Source: Rhizobium tropici CIAT 899 (GTDB taxonomy: Bacteria > Pseudomonadota > Alphaproteobacteria > Rhizobiales > Rhizobiaceae). Taken from it: DNA of 64,000 nt. The first letter of the stretch is position 1. Every line of letters begins with the position of its first letter. The DNA lies in NCBI RefSeq assembly GCF_000330885.1, contig NC_020062.1, forward strand, positions 1,000,374 through 1,064,373, written 5' to 3'. Of this stretch, positions 27,151 through 37,237 are shown piece by piece. Under the pieces are notes generated by a model that was given only the letters and a program-made list of their open reading frames with translations, was not told the DNA's origin and ran no database searches. The translations under genes and the position numbers were made by a program.

Positions 27151-27791
27151 TGCCCCAATGTCAGGGCCGAAGGGGTGATCAGGGGAAGCTGGCCGGATGC
27201 GGGCAGCGGAAACGCGCCGGTCACCGTGATCGGCTTCCCGGTCAGCCCGTCGCGGGGCAGGGCCGCCAGAAAGGACGAGTTTGCCTTCTCATTGAAGGCC
27301 TTGCCGAACTGAGCCCATTCGATCTGATTCCTGAATTCGTTGAAGTCCAGGAAATCCAGCGCGTCGCGCAGCGCCGTGCCGCGGACAGCCGGGCCGATCT
27401 GCACCTTCGCATCCGCCTTGCCGTCGCCATCCACATCGACATCGAGGGTTCCGGCGCGGGAGGCGGTATCGGCAGCGACGATCTTGCCGCTCAGCTTGAC
27501 GGCATAGGTCCAGGGGGATGAAGCCTGCTTCCGCGGATTTCCGTATTTCGCGCCGGCCTCGTCCGGGCTCGATGCGACAGCCTGCAATACCGTCTTGATG
27601 TCGCCCGCGCGTTTATCGATGGTGGGCAGCACCTGGGATTGCCAGATCGCCTCCACCTTGGTTGCGGGGTCGAAGGCACTCTTTGCCGCCGCTGCCGCCT
27701 TCTCCTCGGGCGTGGGCGTCTTGATAATCTTGCAGCCGGGCAATGCCGCGGCCAATACAAAGGCCACGAGCGCGCCTCTGATCCTCAACAT
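27147..27791 (-). CDS. DUF2291 lipoprotein associated with a sugar ABC transporter
   Basis: This protein has 214 residues with a lipoprotein signal peptide and lipobox LPGC (Cys20). It then has a helical segment rich in Ala/Lys/Glu and a beta-rich domain typical of DUF2291 (PF10054). Members are encoded beside RbsABC-like transporters in Proteobacteria; their role is not established, perhaps assisting ligand delivery or complex assembly at the inner membrane. It is coupled to the ATPase gene by ATGA. Upstream it is separated from the binding-protein gene by about 190 bp holding two palindromic repeats. Confidence 0.8.
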   Translation of the reverse strand: MLRIRGALVAFVLAAALPGCKIIKTPTPEEKAAAAAKSAFDPATKVEAIWQSQVLPTIDKRAGDIKTVLQAVASSPDEAGAKYGNPRKQASSPWTYAVKLSGKIVAADTASRAGTLDVDVDGDGKADAKVQIGPAVRGTALRDALDFLDFNEFRNQIEWAQFGKAFNEKANSSFLAALPRDGLTGKPITVTGAFPLPASGQLPLITPSALTLGQ

Positions 27792-27856
27792 GCAATTGCA
27801 CCTCGATCTTGCAGAAAAGCTCCGGAGAGCGCGGTTTTGCCGCGCCCTCCAACCCA

Positions 27857-27904
27857 GAGCGTGATGCCGAAAAGTGTATGCGGTTTTCGGACGACATCAC
27901 GCTC
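27857..27904. repeat. Palindromic Rhizobium intergenic element (RIME-like), copy 1
   Basis: A 48-bp imperfect palindrome whose outer arms are GAGCGTGATG and CATCACGCTC, with inner CCGAAAA and TTTTCGG arms. The sequence matches from memory a dispersed palindromic repeat of Rhizobium intergenic regions. It sits inside the transporter operon, between the binding-protein gene and the DUF2291 gene. Confidence 0.75.
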
Positions 27905-27917
27905 TACTTCTTTGATT

Positions 27918-27970
27918 CTAGAGCGGATTCAGATTTTAGGTCGAACAGACCTAAAATCATCCGGCTCTAG
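27918..27970. repeat. Palindromic Rhizobium intergenic element, copy 2
   Basis: An inner perfect stem GATTTTAGGTC (27932-27942) pairs with GACCTAAAATC (27948-27958) across a GAACA loop. The outer CTAGAGC and GCTCTAG arms close it. It is a second, different palindromic module directly beside the first, the mosaic arrangement usual for these elements. As RNA both would form strong hairpins downstream of the binding-protein gene, which could stabilise its message. Confidence 0.72.
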
Positions 27971-27980
27971 TGGTCCGCCC

Positions 27981-29829
<1,849 letters not shown>

Positions 29830-29856
29830 GTTGGTACCTCGTTCACTTTCGGAGTG

Positions 29857-29880
29857 TGGTATCGCAAGTGGTATGATGAG
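29857..29880 (-). promoter_or_regulatory. Candidate operator with TGGTAT direct repeats (site B)
   Basis: TGGTAT occurs at 29857-29862 and again at 29869-29874, where it extends to TGGTATGATGAG (29869-29880). The 12-bp spacing equals about one helical turn, like direct-repeat operators of NanR-type GntR regulators. It lies 28 bp upstream of apnO. Confidence 0.6.
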
Positions 29881-29919
29881 TCAATGAGCATGCCAATGAC
29901 TTTGCCCGAGAATGCACAG

Positions 29920-31254
29920 CTACGATGCTCTGCCGTCGAGAATTTGTGCGAAGTAGTCGTCGGTGCCGACCTGCCCGCCCTTCAACGCAATCTGCAGGCC
30001 ATTGGTGGCCGCGTAGCTGCCATGGGCCGTGCAAAGCGGCGAGCCGGGGGTTTGCGGCAATGGAAGAAGCGTCGTCAGCGCTTCGACACGCAATTCCTTC
30101 AGGGCGTGGCTCGACGTGTCGCCGCCGGCGATGACGGCGCGGCCGAGATTTTCCTCTTCGATCAACCGTCGCAGGATCGTGCCGAGAGCTTGCCCCAGGC
30201 GATGGCGGGCGCCCGGAATACGGTCGATATCGCCGCCGCGATCGGCCGATGGGCCAAGTGCCGTATGAAGAATGACGCTGCGGCCGGCCTTGAGGCTGGC
30301 CATGCCTGCGGCGACCGCTGCGTCAAGTGCCTGCCCGGCATCTTCGCCGACAAGCGCCAAGGGGTCGAGATCGATGCCGTCAAAACCATTAGCCGTCGCG
30401 CGGCGGATCTGCCGTTCAGTCGTCGGCGACACGCTGCCGGAAACGACCGCCAGGCGATCTACCTTGCCCGGAGGAGCGAAATCCGGCTTCTCTTCGATCA
30501 GGCCTTCGTTGCGCCAGGCATCGAGAAGGGCATATTCGACACCGGACGAGCCTGCGACGAGGGCGTCGCCCTTGCTTGCCAGACGCCATAGCTGCCGTCC
30601 TGCGGCAGCCTGCGTTTCCGCACTATCGACGTCAAGCAGCAGGATACCCTCCTTGCCTCCCGTCAGCGCATCGATCCGCGCGTCGGCATCGGTTGCCCGG
30701 ATCGTGACGAGGTCCGCGAGACCGACGGGGAGGGACGTCTGTCTGCTCAGATGCACGGCCAGATCGGCCTCATCCATGGGCGTGACGGGATGCCGGCTCA
30801 TGACCGGGTGTCGGTCGATACGGAAGACTTCGCCCTGATAGGCTGCGAAAAGATGACCGAAGGCGGTATAGCGCTTGAGCTGCGGCGCACCGACCACGAC
30901 CGGGACGACGGATTGCGCAAAGAGCGCTTTTCCGATCTCGATTGCCTTGCCGATGTTGCCGATCCTGGGGCTGGAATCGAAAGTCGAGCAGACCTTGTAA
31001 TGGCATATCGCGGCATCGAGGCTCTTCAGCCATTCGAATGCTGATGTCAGATGCTCGTCCATCCATTGCGGCGTCTCGCTGCGGCTGGTGCCGGCAATGC
31101 CGATGGCGCGGCAATCCTTGAACCGCTCCAGCATGGTTTTGCTCGGAACGCCGAGAAAGAGTGCCGTCGGCACGCCGTTCGAGGCGAGCGCCTCCATGAC
31201 GTCGGTGGAGCCAGTGAAATCATCGCCGTAATAGCCGAGAAGAAGATTAGACAT
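29920..31254 (-). CDS. oiaK: 3-oxo-isoapionate kinase (DUF1537 four-carbon acid sugar kinase family)
   Basis: This kinase of the former DUF1537 family has 444 residues. The N-terminal domain starts with LGYYGDDFTGSTDVME (about 6-21), the family substrate-site motif; the C-terminal nucleotide-binding domain contains AVVSGSVSPTTERQI and VIAGGDTSSHAL. OiaK phosphorylates 3-oxo-isoapionate at C4 using ATP. It begins 5 bp after the stop of the RuBisCO-like gene, its functional partner. Other DUF1537 kinases act on threonate, erythronate or related acids, but the pairing with a RuBisCO-like protein and ApnO points to OiaK. Confidence 0.83.
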   Translation of the reverse strand: MSNLLLGYYGDDFTGSTDVMEALASNGVPTALFLGVPSKTMLERFKDCRAIGIAGTSRSETPQWMDEHLTSAFEWLKSLDAAICHYKVCSTFDSSPRIGNIGKAIEIGKALFAQSVVPVVVGAPQLKRYTAFGHLFAAYQGEVFRIDRHPVMSRHPVTPMDEADLAVHLSRQTSLPVGLADLVTIRATDADARIDALTGGKEGILLLDVDSAETQAAAGRQLWRLASKGDALVAGSSGVEYALLDAWRNEGLIEEKPDFAPPGKVDRLAVVSGSVSPTTERQIRRATANGFDGIDLDPLALVGEDAGQALDAAVAAGMASLKAGRSVILHTALGPSADRGGDIDRIPGARHRLGQALGTILRRLIEEENLGRAVIAGGDTSSHALKELRVEALTTLLPLPQTPGSPLCTAHGSYAATNGLQIALKGGQVGTDDYFAQILDGRAS

Positions 31255-31259
31255 TGCTG

Positions 31260-32519
31260 TCAGGCGTCCTTGCCGTCACTGAATTTTGCGATCGAGGCGG
31301 CAAGTTCCGGGTGGTCCTTGGCATATTGTTCAAGCGGAATGTCCGAAACCGCCGCCTGCCAGGCCTGCTGGATCGCACGAACGCCGGCCGCCGGTCCGAA
31401 GGGGTGGCTGACGATGCCACCGCCACAGAGATAGAGAAGGTCCGTCGTCCGGCCGGTGCGCTGGTAGGTTTCGGGCGCCTGTCCTCCCCATTGGCCCGAG
31501 CCGGCGACCGGAAGCGGACAGTCCGTTGGATCGAACAGGGGCGTGCTGATGGCCTTGAAGGATTCGACGAAACTGTCGTCCGGTTCCCAGTATTTGACCC
31601 TGATGCCGTTGATCTGGAACTGGTCGACGCCGAGCAGGCGCCAGAATTGCTGATATACTTTGAAATCCATGCCGGCGCCGGGATGGCGGGTCAGGATATC
31701 CCAGCCATTGCGATGCGCATGCAGCACCAGCCCGGAGCGCTTGCGCAGGAAGTTCATGCCGCCGAAGCCGATGGAATTGATGTTAACAACAGCGCAATTG
31801 CCGCCGGCCTTCAGCACGAGATCGTGGTTGCGCATCATCTCGTCGGGATCGGCATGCGAAATGCCGAAGGCATACATGACCTTCTTGCCGGTCTTCTGCT
31901 CGTGATCGAGGATCAGGGGCATGATGGCCTCGACGCGCTCTTTGAGCGGCGAATAGGCCGGGCTCATCAGCTTCTCGTCGTCCTTGATGAAGTCAGCGCC
32001 GGAGCCGATCAGCTCGCCGACCAGTGCCGCCGTTTCTTCCGGCCGAAGGCCGAGCGCCGGCTTGACGATGGTGCCGATGATCGGGCGGCCGTTGACGCCG
32101 GTCAGTCGAAGGCTGCCGGCAACGCCGAATTGCGGGCCGGGATGCGCATCGCGAAAGGCCTCCGGCAGCTTCATGTCGACGATGCGGATGCCGGTCATGC
32201 CCTTGATCGAGAAGACGCCGCCGATCGCGATCGTCATGAGTGCAGCAAGATCGGTGCCGATCGCATCCAGCGGGAAGGCGATGTCGACATCGGCCCGATG
32301 GATCGGGCCATAGCCCTCGCCCGCCTCCGGCCAGGTCGGACGCTCCGCATCAGCAAGAGGGTGGATCGCGACGACACGCGCGGCCACGCGCGCCTTGAGT
32401 TCTTCCGTCTCGCCCGGCACAGCGACGAAGGTGCCTGTCGACTGATCGCTGGCGATCTTGCGAGCCATCGCCTCGATGCTCCCAGACGTTTCGATGCGGT
32501 AGGTGATGGTGATGGTCAT
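31260..32519 (-). CDS. oiaX: RuBisCO-like protein, probable 3-oxo-isoapionate-4-phosphate decarboxylase
   Basis: This RuBisCO-superfamily protein has 419 residues: N-terminal alpha/beta domain (1 to about 125) and TIM barrel. Active-site features are retained: Lys153 (IVKPALG), carbamylation-site Lys179 with Asp181 and Glu182 (IKDDE), histidines in LHAHR (267-269) and the glycine-rich phosphate loop near GGGIVSHPFGP. The loop-6 region reads QINGIRVKYWE, with Asn304 where RuBisCO has His and Lys309 as the mobile lysine. Paired with OiaK, it should decarboxylate 3-oxo-isoapionate 4-phosphate to L-erythrulose 1-phosphate (OiaX). The OiaT-type transcarboxylase/hydrolase is the alternative. First gene of the cluster, ATG 32519. 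Confidence 0.8.
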   Translation of the reverse strand: MTITITYRIETSGSIEAMARKIASDQSTGTFVAVPGETEELKARVAARVVAIHPLADAERPTWPEAGEGYGPIHRADVDIAFPLDAIGTDLAALMTIAIGGVFSIKGMTGIRIVDMKLPEAFRDAHPGPQFGVAGSLRLTGVNGRPIIGTIVKPALGLRPEETAALVGELIGSGADFIKDDEKLMSPAYSPLKERVEAIMPLILDHEQKTGKKVMYAFGISHADPDEMMRNHDLVLKAGGNCAVVNINSIGFGGMNFLRKRSGLVLHAHRNGWDILTRHPGAGMDFKVYQQFWRLLGVDQFQINGIRVKYWEPDDSFVESFKAISTPLFDPTDCPLPVAGSGQWGGQAPETYQRTGRTTDLLYLCGGGIVSHPFGPAAGVRAIQQAWQAAVSDIPLEQYAKDHPELAASIAKFSDGKDA

Positions 32520-32566
32520 AAGTGGGTGAATGCTCCTCTCGCCGACGATTTCCGCGTGGCGCAAAC

Positions 32567-32586
32567 TGGTGATCTGGTATAATGAG
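32567..32586 (-). promoter_or_regulatory. Candidate operator in the divergent oiaX / regulator region (site C)
   Basis: TGGTGA (32567-32572) and TGGTAT (32575-32580) occur in tandem, the latter extending to TGGTATAATGAG (32575-32586). It lies 48-56 bp upstream of oiaX and about 90 bp before the regulator start, so one site could control both directions. Same consensus as sites A and B. Confidence 0.6.
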
Positions 32587-32677
32587 TATTCCAACTTCTG
32601 CAACTATTTTTTGCCCGGTTGTCGGTAGGGTGGGGCTTCCGCCATGGCGGCCAAAAATGCATAAGGGAGTAAAAGCT

Positions 32678-33400
32678 TTGGGAAAGCGGGATTCCATGGG
32701 CGAGCCAGTCGAACAAATTGTACGCCGAAAGCTATCCGATGAAGTATTCGACCGGCTGGAACGGTTGATCACGTCGGGAGAGCTCAAGCCGGGTGATGAG
32801 ATGCCGTCAGAGCGTGTCCTCATGGAACGCTTCGGTGTAGGACGTCCGGCGATCCGGGAGGCCATGCAGGCCCTTGCCAATATGGGGCTGGTCAACATTT
32901 CCCATGGCGAACGTGCTAAGGTGCTTCAGCTCACTGCGAAGTCGATCTTTCGGCAGGTCGACCTGACCGCAAAGATCATGTTGTCGCAATCACCTGATTC
33001 CCTTGAACAGCTGAAGAGCGCCCGCATCTTCTTCGAGCGCGGCATGGCACGCGAGGCCGCACAGCGCGCGAGCAAGAAAGATGTTGCCGATCTCAGTGAA
33101 ATCATCGACCGGCAGCGGGCATCCCTTGGCCATGCGGAGGACTTCATTTCTGCCGATATGCAGTTCCACACGCGTATCGCCCAGATTTCCGGCAATCCGA
33201 TCTTCGCTGCCGTCAGCGAGGCGATGCTCGCATGGCTGAAAGCCTATCACACCGACATGCTGATCTGGACCGGCAAGGAAAAGTTCACGCTGGTCGAGCA
33301 CGAGGAAATTCTTGCGCGTCTGGCTGAAAACGATGCCGATGGCGCCGAGCAGGCGATGCTCAAGCATCTGGAAAGATCGCGCGCGCTCTATACGAAATGA
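32678..33400 (+). CDS. GntR/FadR-family transcriptional regulator of the apiose cluster
   Basis: This regulator has 240 residues: an N-terminal winged helix (about 15-80, PGDEMPSERVLMERFGVGRPAIREAMQALANMGLV) and an all-helical FCD ligand-binding domain whose metal-type histidines can be seen (MQFHTRIA, VEHEEILARL), close to NanR. The start is taken as TTG 32678 because AAGGGAG lies 8 nt upstream; ATG 32696 is the alternative. It is divergent from the catabolic genes and very probably their repressor, with an intermediate such as apionate or an oxo-isoapionate as possible inducer (inference). Confidence 0.87.
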   Translation: MGKRDSMGEPVEQIVRRKLSDEVFDRLERLITSGELKPGDEMPSERVLMERFGVGRPAIREAMQALANMGLVNISHGERAKVLQLTAKSIFRQVDLTAKIMLSQSPDSLEQLKSARIFFERGMAREAAQRASKKDVADLSEIIDRQRASLGHAEDFISADMQFHTRIAQISGNPIFAAVSEAMLAWLKAYHTDMLIWTGKEKFTLVEHEEILARLAENDADGAEQAMLKHLERSRALYTK

Positions 33401-33503
33401 GCCAGTCGGCGTTCGCCCGCCACGGCGCCTCGGCTCTGTGCCTTTGTCGTAATTCCTCCCCAATCCTTATGGAATCTCTTGGCACTCAAACGAGGTGTGC
33501 GTG

Positions 33504-33716
33504 ATGATTGATTTCTTTCAGCGAAACATGGCGCTTTTCCTGGCCGCTCTCATGACGGCGGTCGCCATCACCCTTTATAATCTGAGCTGCCTTCTGCTCA
33601 GGCATCACCATACGATGCTGCATAATCTGCACCATGCGGCAGGCGCGTTGGTCCTCCTCGCCGGCTTCTACACCATGATCCGCTATATGCAGGCGCTGCC
33701 GGAGGATGAAGGCTAG
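33504..33716 (+). CDS. Small membrane protein of unknown function
   Basis: This protein has 70 residues with two predicted hydrophobic segments (about 8-30 and 45-62) separated by a striking His-rich loop (LRHHHTMLHNLHH, about 32-44). ATG 33504 is chosen because GAGGTG lies about 7 nt upstream. The histidines could bind metal or haem, but nothing else supports this. It stands between the apiose regulator and uppP in the same orientation and has a small hairpin after its stop. No family was recognised. Confidence 0.6.
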   Translation: MIDFFQRNMALFLAALMTAVAITLYNLSCLLLRHHHTMLHNLHHAAGALVLLAGFYTMIRYMQALPEDEG

Positions 33717-33730
33717 AAATACGCCAAACT

Positions 33731-33755
33731 CTGAAATTCGAGCCGGCAATTTCAG
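33731..33755 (+). terminator. Hairpin after the small membrane protein gene
   Basis: CTGAAATT and AATTTCAG form an 8-bp stem across a 9-nt loop, 14 bases after the stop codon at 33716. No T-tract follows, so its role as terminator is uncertain. Confidence 0.3.
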
Positions 33756-33916
33756 ATAGAGTTCAGCCTGCGCGGCTATATCCTCAGCTTGTCCCGATGT
33801 GAAATTGGCGCCCCCTTCACCAGGTTTTGCCAAGTTCAATTTGGGAACCAGTTTCACAGCTAGTTCGTCGCACCGCTCCGGTGCAAAGCCCCATGAACAA
33901 CTGAGGATATCAAAAC

Positions 33917-34789
33917 GTGGCTGATGTTTGTACGCAAGGCGTGGACACGGGCTTTGTCGCCCTGGGCTATGCCAAGATCGCATTTCTGGGCGTCGTGCAG
34001 GGATTGACGGAGCTGCTGCCGGTTTCGTCCACTGCCCACATGCGCCTGGTGCCGGCGTTGCTGGGCTGGCAGGACCCCGGTTCTGCCTTCTCGGCTACGA
34101 TGCAGCTTGCAGCACTTGCGGCGATCGTCTCCTATTTCTGGAGCGACGTCCGCTACGTCACCTTTGGATCGCTCGATGCGATCAGGCAAAGGGACTGGAG
34201 CTCTCCTTCCATCCGGCTTGCGATCGCCATCGTGATTGCAACCGTACCGATCGTGATCGCCGGCCTGCTGCTGTCATCCTCCCTGAACGCTTGCGGCACG
34301 TCTTTCCGCAGCCTCTGGGTCATCGGCATCGCCTGCGTGGTCATGGGCTTGCTCTTGGCGGTCGCTGAGCTTTACAGCCGCCATAGAAAGGATATCGGAC
34401 AGATGACGCTGATGGATGCCCTTTTTGTCGGCATCACGCAGGTCGGTGCTCTTATCCCCGGCGTCTCGCGCTCGGGTTCGACCCTGACCGGCGCACTGTT
34501 CCTCGGCTTAAAAAGAGAGGAGGCGGCACGGTTCTCCTTCCTGCTCGGCTTACCGGCCATCGCTCTTGCCGGCTTGAAGGAGCTTTATGAGCTTCACAAG
34601 GCGCATATTCCGATGGAAGCCTGGTCGGTACTGCTCGTTGGCCTGATCGTCGGCAGCATATCGTCCTTCATCACCATCTGGGGGCTGATGCGCTTCCTGG
34701 AGCGCTTCTCGACCTGGCCTTTCGTCATCTACCGTATCGGTCTTGGCGCCGTCATCCTTTTTGGCGTGCTGACCATGGGCTGGGCCTGA
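33917..34789 (+). CDS. uppP: Undecaprenyl-diphosphatase (BacA/UppP)
   Basis: This integral membrane phosphatase of the BacA family has 290 residues. It recycles undecaprenyl pyrophosphate to the monophosphate lipid carrier for peptidoglycan and surface polysaccharides, and confers bacitracin tolerance. Both signature motifs are present: QGLTELLPVSSTAH (about 24-37) and PGVSRSGST (about 182-190). Translation starts at a GTG (33917) behind GAGG; no in-frame ATG precedes the first conserved motif. A strong terminator follows. It is monocistronic and unrelated to its neighbours by function. Confidence 0.95.
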   Translation: MADVCTQGVDTGFVALGYAKIAFLGVVQGLTELLPVSSTAHMRLVPALLGWQDPGSAFSATMQLAALAAIVSYFWSDVRYVTFGSLDAIRQRDWSSPSIRLAIAIVIATVPIVIAGLLLSSSLNACGTSFRSLWVIGIACVVMGLLLAVAELYSRHRKDIGQMTLMDALFVGITQVGALIPGVSRSGSTLTGALFLGLKREEAARFSFLLGLPAIALAGLKELYELHKAHIPMEAWSVLLVGLIVGSISSFITIWGLMRFLERFSTWPFVIYRIGLGAVILFGVLTMGWA

Positions 34790-34825
34790 GACGTTGGTAC
34801 CATTCGATCGCAAATAGAAGAGGAG

Positions 34826-34852
34826 GCGCCGCCCATCAGGGCGGCGCTTTTT
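34826..34852 (+). terminator. Rho-independent terminator of uppP
   Basis: A 9-bp GC-rich stem (GCGCCGCCC with GGGCGGCGC) closes an ATCA loop and is followed by TTTTT. It lies 36 bases after the uppP stop. Confidence 0.9.
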
Positions 34853-34926
34853 GTCTTATGCCCGATCGAGGACGAGGCCACGTCCGGCACCAGAAGCGGC
34901 GACCTGATCCTTGAGTAACAGGCTTG

Positions 34927-35739
34927 CTACTCCTTATTTGTGGCCCACAGTGCATGGAAATGCTGCACAGGCCCATGGCCGCTGCCGATGGAAAGTTGGC
35001 CTGCGGCGGCAACCGCGGCGGCGAGATAGGCTTTTGCGGATGCAACGGCTTCGGCAAGCGGCAGGCCTTTGGCGATCTCGGCCGCGATAGCGCTGGAGAG
35101 CGTGCAGCCCGTTCCATGCGTATTCTTGGTCGGCAGCCGTTCAGCTTCGAACCAGGTCACATGATCGCCGCTTGCGAGCGCATCCGGGCTTTCATCTCCT
35201 TCGAGATGACCACCCTTGACAAGGACAGCTGAAGGCCCGAGCGCTGCCAGCGCACGCGCCTGGCGCGCCATGTCTTCGCGGTTCTTCGCCTCAGCGTCAT
35301 GCAACAGCGCAGCCGCCTCGGGCAGGTTCGGGGTAATGACGGTCGCAAGCGGCAGCAATCGTGTGGTCAGCACGTCAACGGCATCGGCAGCGAGCAGGGC
35401 AGCGCCGCCCTTGGCGATCATGACCGGGTCGAGGACGACGGGCACATCGCGATGTCGCGCCAGAATGTCTGCGACGGCATTGGCGATGGCGGCATTGGCG
35501 ATCATGCCTATTTTGACGGCATCCACACGGATGTCGGCAAAGATCGCATTGATCTGATCTGCCACGAAATGTGGAGGCACGGGATGGACGCCGGAAACGC
35601 CCTGCGTGTTCTGCGCCGTCAAAGCTGTCAGAGCCGCCATTCCATAAACGCCGCGAGCGGAGAGAGCCTTCAGGTCGGCCTGAATGCCAGCGCCGCCGGA
35701 GGGATCGGAGCCAGCGATGGATAAGACATTGCGGATCAT
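34927..35739 (-). CDS. thiD: Hydroxymethylpyrimidine/phosphomethylpyrimidine kinase (ThiD)
   Basis: This ribokinase-fold enzyme has 270 residues and phosphorylates HMP and HMP-P for thiamin synthesis. Signatures: SIAGSDPSGGAGIQAD (about 7-22), DPVMIAKGGAALL (about 112) and the anion-hole NTHGTGCTLSSAIAA (about 210-224). ATG 35739 overlaps the thiE stop by ATGA; the longer frame to 35904 is not used. It is the last gene of thiMED, a salvage operon for thiazole and pyrimidine moieties behind a TPP riboswitch. Confidence 0.95.
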   Translation of the reverse strand: MIRNVLSIAGSDPSGGAGIQADLKALSARGVYGMAALTALTAQNTQGVSGVHPVPPHFVADQINAIFADIRVDAVKIGMIANAAIANAVADILARHRDVPVVLDPVMIAKGGAALLAADAVDVLTTRLLPLATVITPNLPEAAALLHDAEAKNREDMARQARALAALGPSAVLVKGGHLEGDESPDALASGDHVTWFEAERLPTKNTHGTGCTLSSAIAAEIAKGLPLAEAVASAKAYLAAAVAAAGQLSIGSGHGPVQHFHALWATNKE

Positions 35740-36374
35740 TGGCGAGCCTCCTTGATGGCGTTCGCTATGAGAATTGTCGCGGCTTGCGGGTCCGGTTGGC
35801 CGCATATTGCCGAGACGACCGCGAGACCAACGACGCCGGCTGAGTAAACGCTCGCGGCATGCTCTGCCTTCAGGCCGCCGATCGCGACTGATGGAATGGG
35901 GCAAAGCCTGACGATGCGGGCAAGCCCGTCGAAGCCGATCGGCTGCTTGTGGTCGGGCTTGGTGGACGTGGCAAAGACCGGGCCGACGCCGGCATAGTCG
36001 ACGATGCGGGCATCTATGGAGGAGGCAAGCGCTTCCGTTTCCACCGAGAGACCGAGGATCATGTCCCGCCCGATCATGTGGCGGGCGTCGGCAGCGTTCA
36101 TATCTTCCTGGCCGATGTGAAGGCCATCGGCGCCGATGGCGATGGCAGCCTCGACATTGTCGTTGACGATCAGCCGAACATTCGTTCCGTGCAGGATTTG
36201 CTTGAGGGCACGGCCGGTTTCGATCATGGCTGCGGTCGAAGCCTCCTTGTCGCGAAGCTGGATCATGGTGGCGCCGCCCGCCACCGCCGCCCGCGTTGTC
36301 TCCACCATGCCGAGATCACGGCATAGCAGCGGATCGAGGACGAGATAGAGGGATAGATCGAAGTCTTGGTTCAT
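35736..36374 (-). CDS. thiE: Thiamine-phosphate synthase (ThiE)
   Basis: This TIM-barrel enzyme has 212 residues and couples HMP-PP with HET-P to thiamin phosphate. Recognisable segments: TMIQLRDKEAST (about 35-46), VNDNVEAAIAIGADGLHIGQEDM (about 70-92) and GVGPVFATSTK (about 128). ATG and TGA overlaps link it to thiM before and thiD after, so the three proteins are translationally coupled. Some alphaproteobacteria carry a second thiE in the de novo operon; this copy belongs to the salvage set. Confidence 0.95.
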   Translation of the reverse strand: MNQDFDLSLYLVLDPLLCRDLGMVETTRAAVAGGATMIQLRDKEASTAAMIETGRALKQILHGTNVRLIVNDNVEAAIAIGADGLHIGQEDMNAADARHMIGRDMILGLSVETEALASSIDARIVDYAGVGPVFATSTKPDHKQPIGFDGLARIVRLCPIPSVAIGGLKAEHAASVYSAGVVGLAVVSAICGQPDPQAATILIANAIKEARQ

Positions 36375-37174
36375 GCTGCCGATATCCTTGCGTCTCGATC
36401 CAGTGTTTCCGGGGTAAGGCCTGTGAGGGCATCGAGGAAGCGCCAGGAGAAGGAGCCTGGCCCCTCTGCGTCCGCTCCTGCCTGTTGGCCGGCAACGGCA
36501 AAGACCGTAAGCGCCGCTATGGTCGCATCGAACGGATCATCCGGAGCTGCCGCCGCAAACGCACCGACGAGGCAGGTTAGCGAGCATCCAAGTGCGGTTA
36601 CTTGCGGCATCAATGGCGAACCGCCTGCGATGCGCTTCGCCTTCTGCCCATCCGTCACAAAATCCGTAGCGCCGGTGACTGCGACTATGCAGCCGTGCTT
36701 TTGGGCGAGCTGACGGGCGGAATCTTCGGCTTGCTCGACGGCATCGCGGCTATCGACACCCTGGCCGCGGCTCGTCCCGCCGGCAAGCGCGATGATCTCG
36801 GATGCGTTGCCGCGAATGATTGCCGGCTTTAGTTCCAGCAAGCGCGTGATGGCATCCCGACGAAACGCAGTCGCATAATGGGCGACGGGATCGAGGACCC
36901 AGGGCTTGCCGGCATTGTTTGCCGACTGTGCGGCCTTCAGCATGCCCGCAAGCCAATCCGCGGAAAGCGTACCGATATTGATCGTCAGCGCCCCCGATAT
37001 AGCGGCAAACTCGTCGGCTTCTTCTTCGGCATGCACCATCGCCGGCGATGCCCCGGCGGCAAGCATCACATTGGCCGCGATATTCATGGCGACGAAATTG
37101 GTGATGCATTGCACCAGCGGAGGGTTCGCCCGCATGGTGCGAAGCAGATTGCCCGGTGTGATTTGGTCTTGCAT
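36371..37174 (-). CDS. thiM: Hydroxyethylthiazole kinase (ThiM)
   Basis: This enzyme has 267 residues and phosphorylates hydroxyethylthiazole for thiamin salvage. Motifs: PLVQCITNFVAMNIAANVMLAAGASPAM (about 19-46), PWVLDPVAHYA (about 90) and ALGCSLTCLVGAFAAA (about 195), where the usual catalytic Cys in GCSL(T) is present. It is the first gene of the operon, with the TPP riboswitch ending about 65 nt upstream and a Shine-Dalgarno GAAAGGGG. Diagnostic of salvage rather than de novo synthesis. Confidence 0.95.
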   Translation of the reverse strand: MQDQITPGNLLRTMRANPPLVQCITNFVAMNIAANVMLAAGASPAMVHAEEEADEFAAISGALTINIGTLSADWLAGMLKAAQSANNAGKPWVLDPVAHYATAFRRDAITRLLELKPAIIRGNASEIIALAGGTSRGQGVDSRDAVEQAEDSARQLAQKHGCIVAVTGATDFVTDGQKAKRIAGGSPLMPQVTALGCSLTCLVGAFAAAAPDDPFDATIAALTVFAVAGQQAGADAEGPGSFSWRFLDALTGLTPETLDRDARISAA

Positions 37175-37237
37175 ATCGCCCCTTTCAGGCGGGCGAGACG
37201 CGTAGGGACGACGTGCTTCAGCTTCGCGAGGTCCCGA

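Noticed and set aside
31254..32582. 442-codon plus-strand frame
   Set aside because: Antisense to the RuBisCO-like gene.
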